Positions 14,163 to 15,107 of a stretch of DNA of 15,107 nt are shown here, piece by piece. Source of the stretch: Sediminibacterium sp. Its GTDB lineage: Bacteria > Bacteroidota > Bacteroidia > Chitinophagales > Chitinophagaceae. The notes beneath the pieces are model-generated. The model made no database searches. It was not told the origin of the DNA and saw nothing but the letters and a program-made list of their open reading frames with translations. The translations under genes were made by a program, and so were the position numbers. Position 1 is the stretch's first letter. The number at the start of each line of letters is the position of its first letter. The stretch spans positions 1 to 15,107 of the forward strand of contig JAGNTI010000013.1 of the NCBI GenBank assembly GCA_017987615.1. Reading direction: 5' to 3'.

Positions 14163-14210
14163 ATGGTGACTGCCGTATATGAAACGAAACAAGATTTAAG
14201 GGTTAGTTAA
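14163..14210 (+). CDS. Possible 15-codon leader mini-ORF upstream of rpmH
   Basis: An ATG at 14163 opens 15 codons (MVTAVYETKQDLRVS) ending at TAA 14208-14210, 12 nt before the rpmH ATG. The ATG sits in the loop of a 7-bp hairpin with one mismatch (14155-14161 with 14170-14176). A regulatory upstream ORF is possible, but an ORF this short occurs easily by chance and has no family support. Confidence 0.2.
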   Translation: MVTAVYETKQDLRVS

Positions 14211-14222
14211 AAAACGCAAGTT

Positions 14223-14378
14223 ATGAAACGTACATTTCAACCGCATAAGCGCCGCCGTAAAACAGTTCACGGATTTCGTAAAAGAATGGAATCTGCTAAT
14301 GGACGTAAAGTATTGGCAAGCCGTCGTAAAAAAGGCCGCAAGAAACTAACTGTTTCTAGCGAGAAAGGTTTAAAATAA
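14223..14378 (+). CDS. rpmH: 50S ribosomal protein L34
   Basis: The protein has 51 residues, slightly longer than the usual 44-47. It begins [20 protein letters not shown] and continues [20 protein letters not shown], then KLTVSS, the unmistakable L34 core (TFQP, HGFR.RM, NGR.VL..RR.KGR..L). L34 is a very basic protein of the large subunit that packs against 23S rRNA. The extra tail residues EKGLK are a small extension. The ATG at 14223 follows a leader of about 80 nt. It is followed by a hairpin and then a canonical terminator, so rpmH transcripts mostly end before rnpA. The neighbours rnpA and yidD are the conserved partners of rpmH; dnaA, often upstream elsewhere, is replaced here by murI. 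Confidence 0.97.
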   Translation: MKRTFQPHKRRRKTVHGFRKRMESANGRKVLASRRKKGRKKLTVSSEKGLK

Positions 14379-14385
14379 ACCGAAC

Positions 14386-14419
14386 AGGAATCCGCTAACA
14401 CAGTTGTGTTAGTGATCCT
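14386..14419 (+). other. Stable hairpin in the rpmH 3' region
   Basis: CTAACAC (14395-14401) pairs with GTGTTAG (14406-14412) around the loop AGTT. The stem extends outward through AGGA-TC with GATCCT, using two single-base bulges and one G-U pair. No U-tract follows, so it is not a terminator alone. It may protect the 3' end of the rpmH mRNA or be a processing site. Confidence 0.6.
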
Positions 14420-14435
14420 CAAGATTTTACAATAT

Positions 14436-14465
14436 AAGTCCTGCTTTTATAAGCAGGACTTTTTT
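14436..14465 (+). terminator. Rho-independent terminator after rpmH
   Basis: AAGTCCTGCTT (14436-14446) pairs perfectly with AAGCAGGACTT (14451-14461), an 11-bp stem with a TTAT loop, followed directly by a run of T to 14465. It separates rpmH from rnpA. Confidence 0.93.
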
Positions 14466-14492
14466 AATTTAGTGTAGTCCCATTTTTAAAAT

Positions 14493-14879
14493 ATGGCTGG
14501 TACTTTTTCCTATAACAAATTTGAAAAATTAAAAAGCCGCAAACAAATTGAACTCTTGTTTGCCAAAGGAAAAAGTATATCTGCGTTTCCGGTTAAAGTA
14601 TTTTACTTACCCGTCGAGCATACGCCTGTGCATCCTGTGCAAGTAGGTGTGGGTGTTTCTGCCAGAAATTTTAAAAAAGCAGTAGACCGTAATACTATTA
14701 AAAGACGCATGCGTGAAGCCTACCGTTTGCATAAGCTTCCTTTACACGAACATTTAGTGGCGCAACAAAAAAGTGTTGCAGTATTTATTTTGTGGATTGA
14801 TAAACAAATGCCAACCACTGCGGCACTGCAAGATTTGATGCCGGCAGTCATTGAAAAATTAATCAAACAACTTGGATGA
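14493..14879 (+). CDS. rnpA: Ribonuclease P protein component
   Basis: This is the protein cofactor of RNase P, which removes the 5' leader from pre-tRNAs. The protein has 128 residues from the ATG at 14493 (family usually 110-130). [20 protein letters not shown] is the N-terminal region. [18 protein letters not shown] leads into the RNR motif, [14 protein letters not shown] (65-78), the basic RNA-binding helix in the left-handed beta-alpha-beta crossover. The C-terminus ends in a helix, [13 protein letters not shown]. There is no clear TAnnTTTG box; TAATTTAG at 14465-14472 is a one-mismatch candidate abutting the terminator tail. Its TGA overlaps the yidD ATG (ATGA), implying coupled translation. 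Confidence 0.95.
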   Translation: MAGTFSYNKFEKLKSRKQIELLFAKGKSISAFPVKVFYLPVEHTPVHPVQVGVGVSARNFKKAVDRNTIKRRMREAYRLHKLPLHEHLVAQQKSVAVFILWIDKQMPTTAALQDLMPAVIEKLIKQLG

Positions 14880-15106
14880 AAATAATTTGGCAAATACTGA
14901 GCATCCCATTTATTGGGGTCATTAAATTTTATCAGTACGTGATTTCGCCAGCGCTTGGACCTAAGTGTAGGTTTACGCCAACCTGTTCTCATTACGCAGT
15001 AGATGCCCTAAAAAAATACGGATTATTTAAAGGCATGTACCTCTCAATAATCCGTATCAGTAAATGTAGACCGGGTGGAGGTCATGGTTACGACCCCGTT
15101 CCGTAA
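14876..15106 (+). CDS. yidD: Membrane protein insertion efficiency factor YidD
   Basis: The protein has 76 residues and is complete, with its TAA at 15104-15106, one base before the window ends. A short amphipathic N-terminal helix ([21 protein letters not shown]) leads to the family core: [17 protein letters not shown] (29-45), KKYGLFKG (46-53) and the [13 protein letters not shown] ending. The three conserved cysteines are 31, 37 and 64. YidD is a small inner-membrane-associated protein that helps YidC-dependent insertion; it usually sits between rnpA and yidC. Its start overlaps the rnpA stop by 4 bp, so the pair is translationally coupled. Confidence 0.95.
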   Translation: MKIIWQILSIPFIGVIKFYQYVISPALGPKCRFTPTCSHYAVDALKKYGLFKGMYLSIIRISKCRPGGGHGYDPVP

Positions 15107-15107
15107 T

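Noticed and set aside
14041..14378. Replication origin near rpmH, as in many bacteria with dnaA-rpmH
   Set aside because: No dnaA gene and no repeated TTATNCACA-type boxes are seen here; in Bacteroidota rpmH is not a reliable origin marker.
1..15107. CRISPR arrays, insertion sequences, phage, tRNA or rRNA genes
   Set aside because: No spaced direct repeats, transposase or integrase motifs, terminal inverted repeats or cloverleaf sequences were found on reading both strands.

Overview
The window is a stretch of chromosome from a Bacteroidota bacterium, most likely of the Chitinophagales/Sphingobacteriia side. The support is a gliding-motility gene (gldC), a PorG-type type IX secretion (T9SS) outer-membrane protein, the order porG-uppS-bamA-ompH-ompH, repeated TAnnTTTG promoter boxes, few Shine-Dalgarno sequences, and a MerR/RpmH sequence style typical of that group. 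It looks like core genome. I see no phage, insertion sequence, CRISPR array, tRNA or rRNA.

Left part (1-3544): the 3' end of a probable MscS-type channel gene converges on a minus-strand MerR-family regulator that has a long disordered N-terminal extension. Divergent from it is a degenerate GT-B glycosyltransferase-like gene. Then gldC, a GatB/YqeY-domain gene and a CvpA-family gene follow on the plus strand.

Middle part (3624-9079): an alpha/beta hydrolase overlaps a CBS-pair protein by 23 bp. A single-POTRA BamA/TamA-like protein, NAD kinase, PorG-like barrel and undecaprenyl diphosphate synthase (uppS) follow. porG and uppS each have their own TAnnTTTG box.

Right part (9231-15106): bamA and two tandem OmpH/Skp periplasmic chaperones form the outer-membrane assembly block and end in a strong terminator. 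The U-tract of that terminator is also the -7 box of murI (glutamate racemase), which appears to be leaderless. A 170-bp leader region precedes rpmH, which encodes 51 residues. Two hairpins, the second a canonical terminator, separate rpmH from rnpA. rnpA overlaps yidD by 4 bp.

Functional theme: much of the window builds the envelope. uppS and murI feed peptidoglycan, bamA and the Skp proteins assemble barrels, PorG belongs to the T9SS, and yidD assists membrane insertion. The observations most worth a second look are a consensus sliding-clamp-binding pentapeptide (QLDLF) at the N-terminus of the MerR protein, the fused terminator/promoter at murI, and a hairpin-plus-mini-ORF leader before rpmH. 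I did not find a convincing wholly new multi-gene system.
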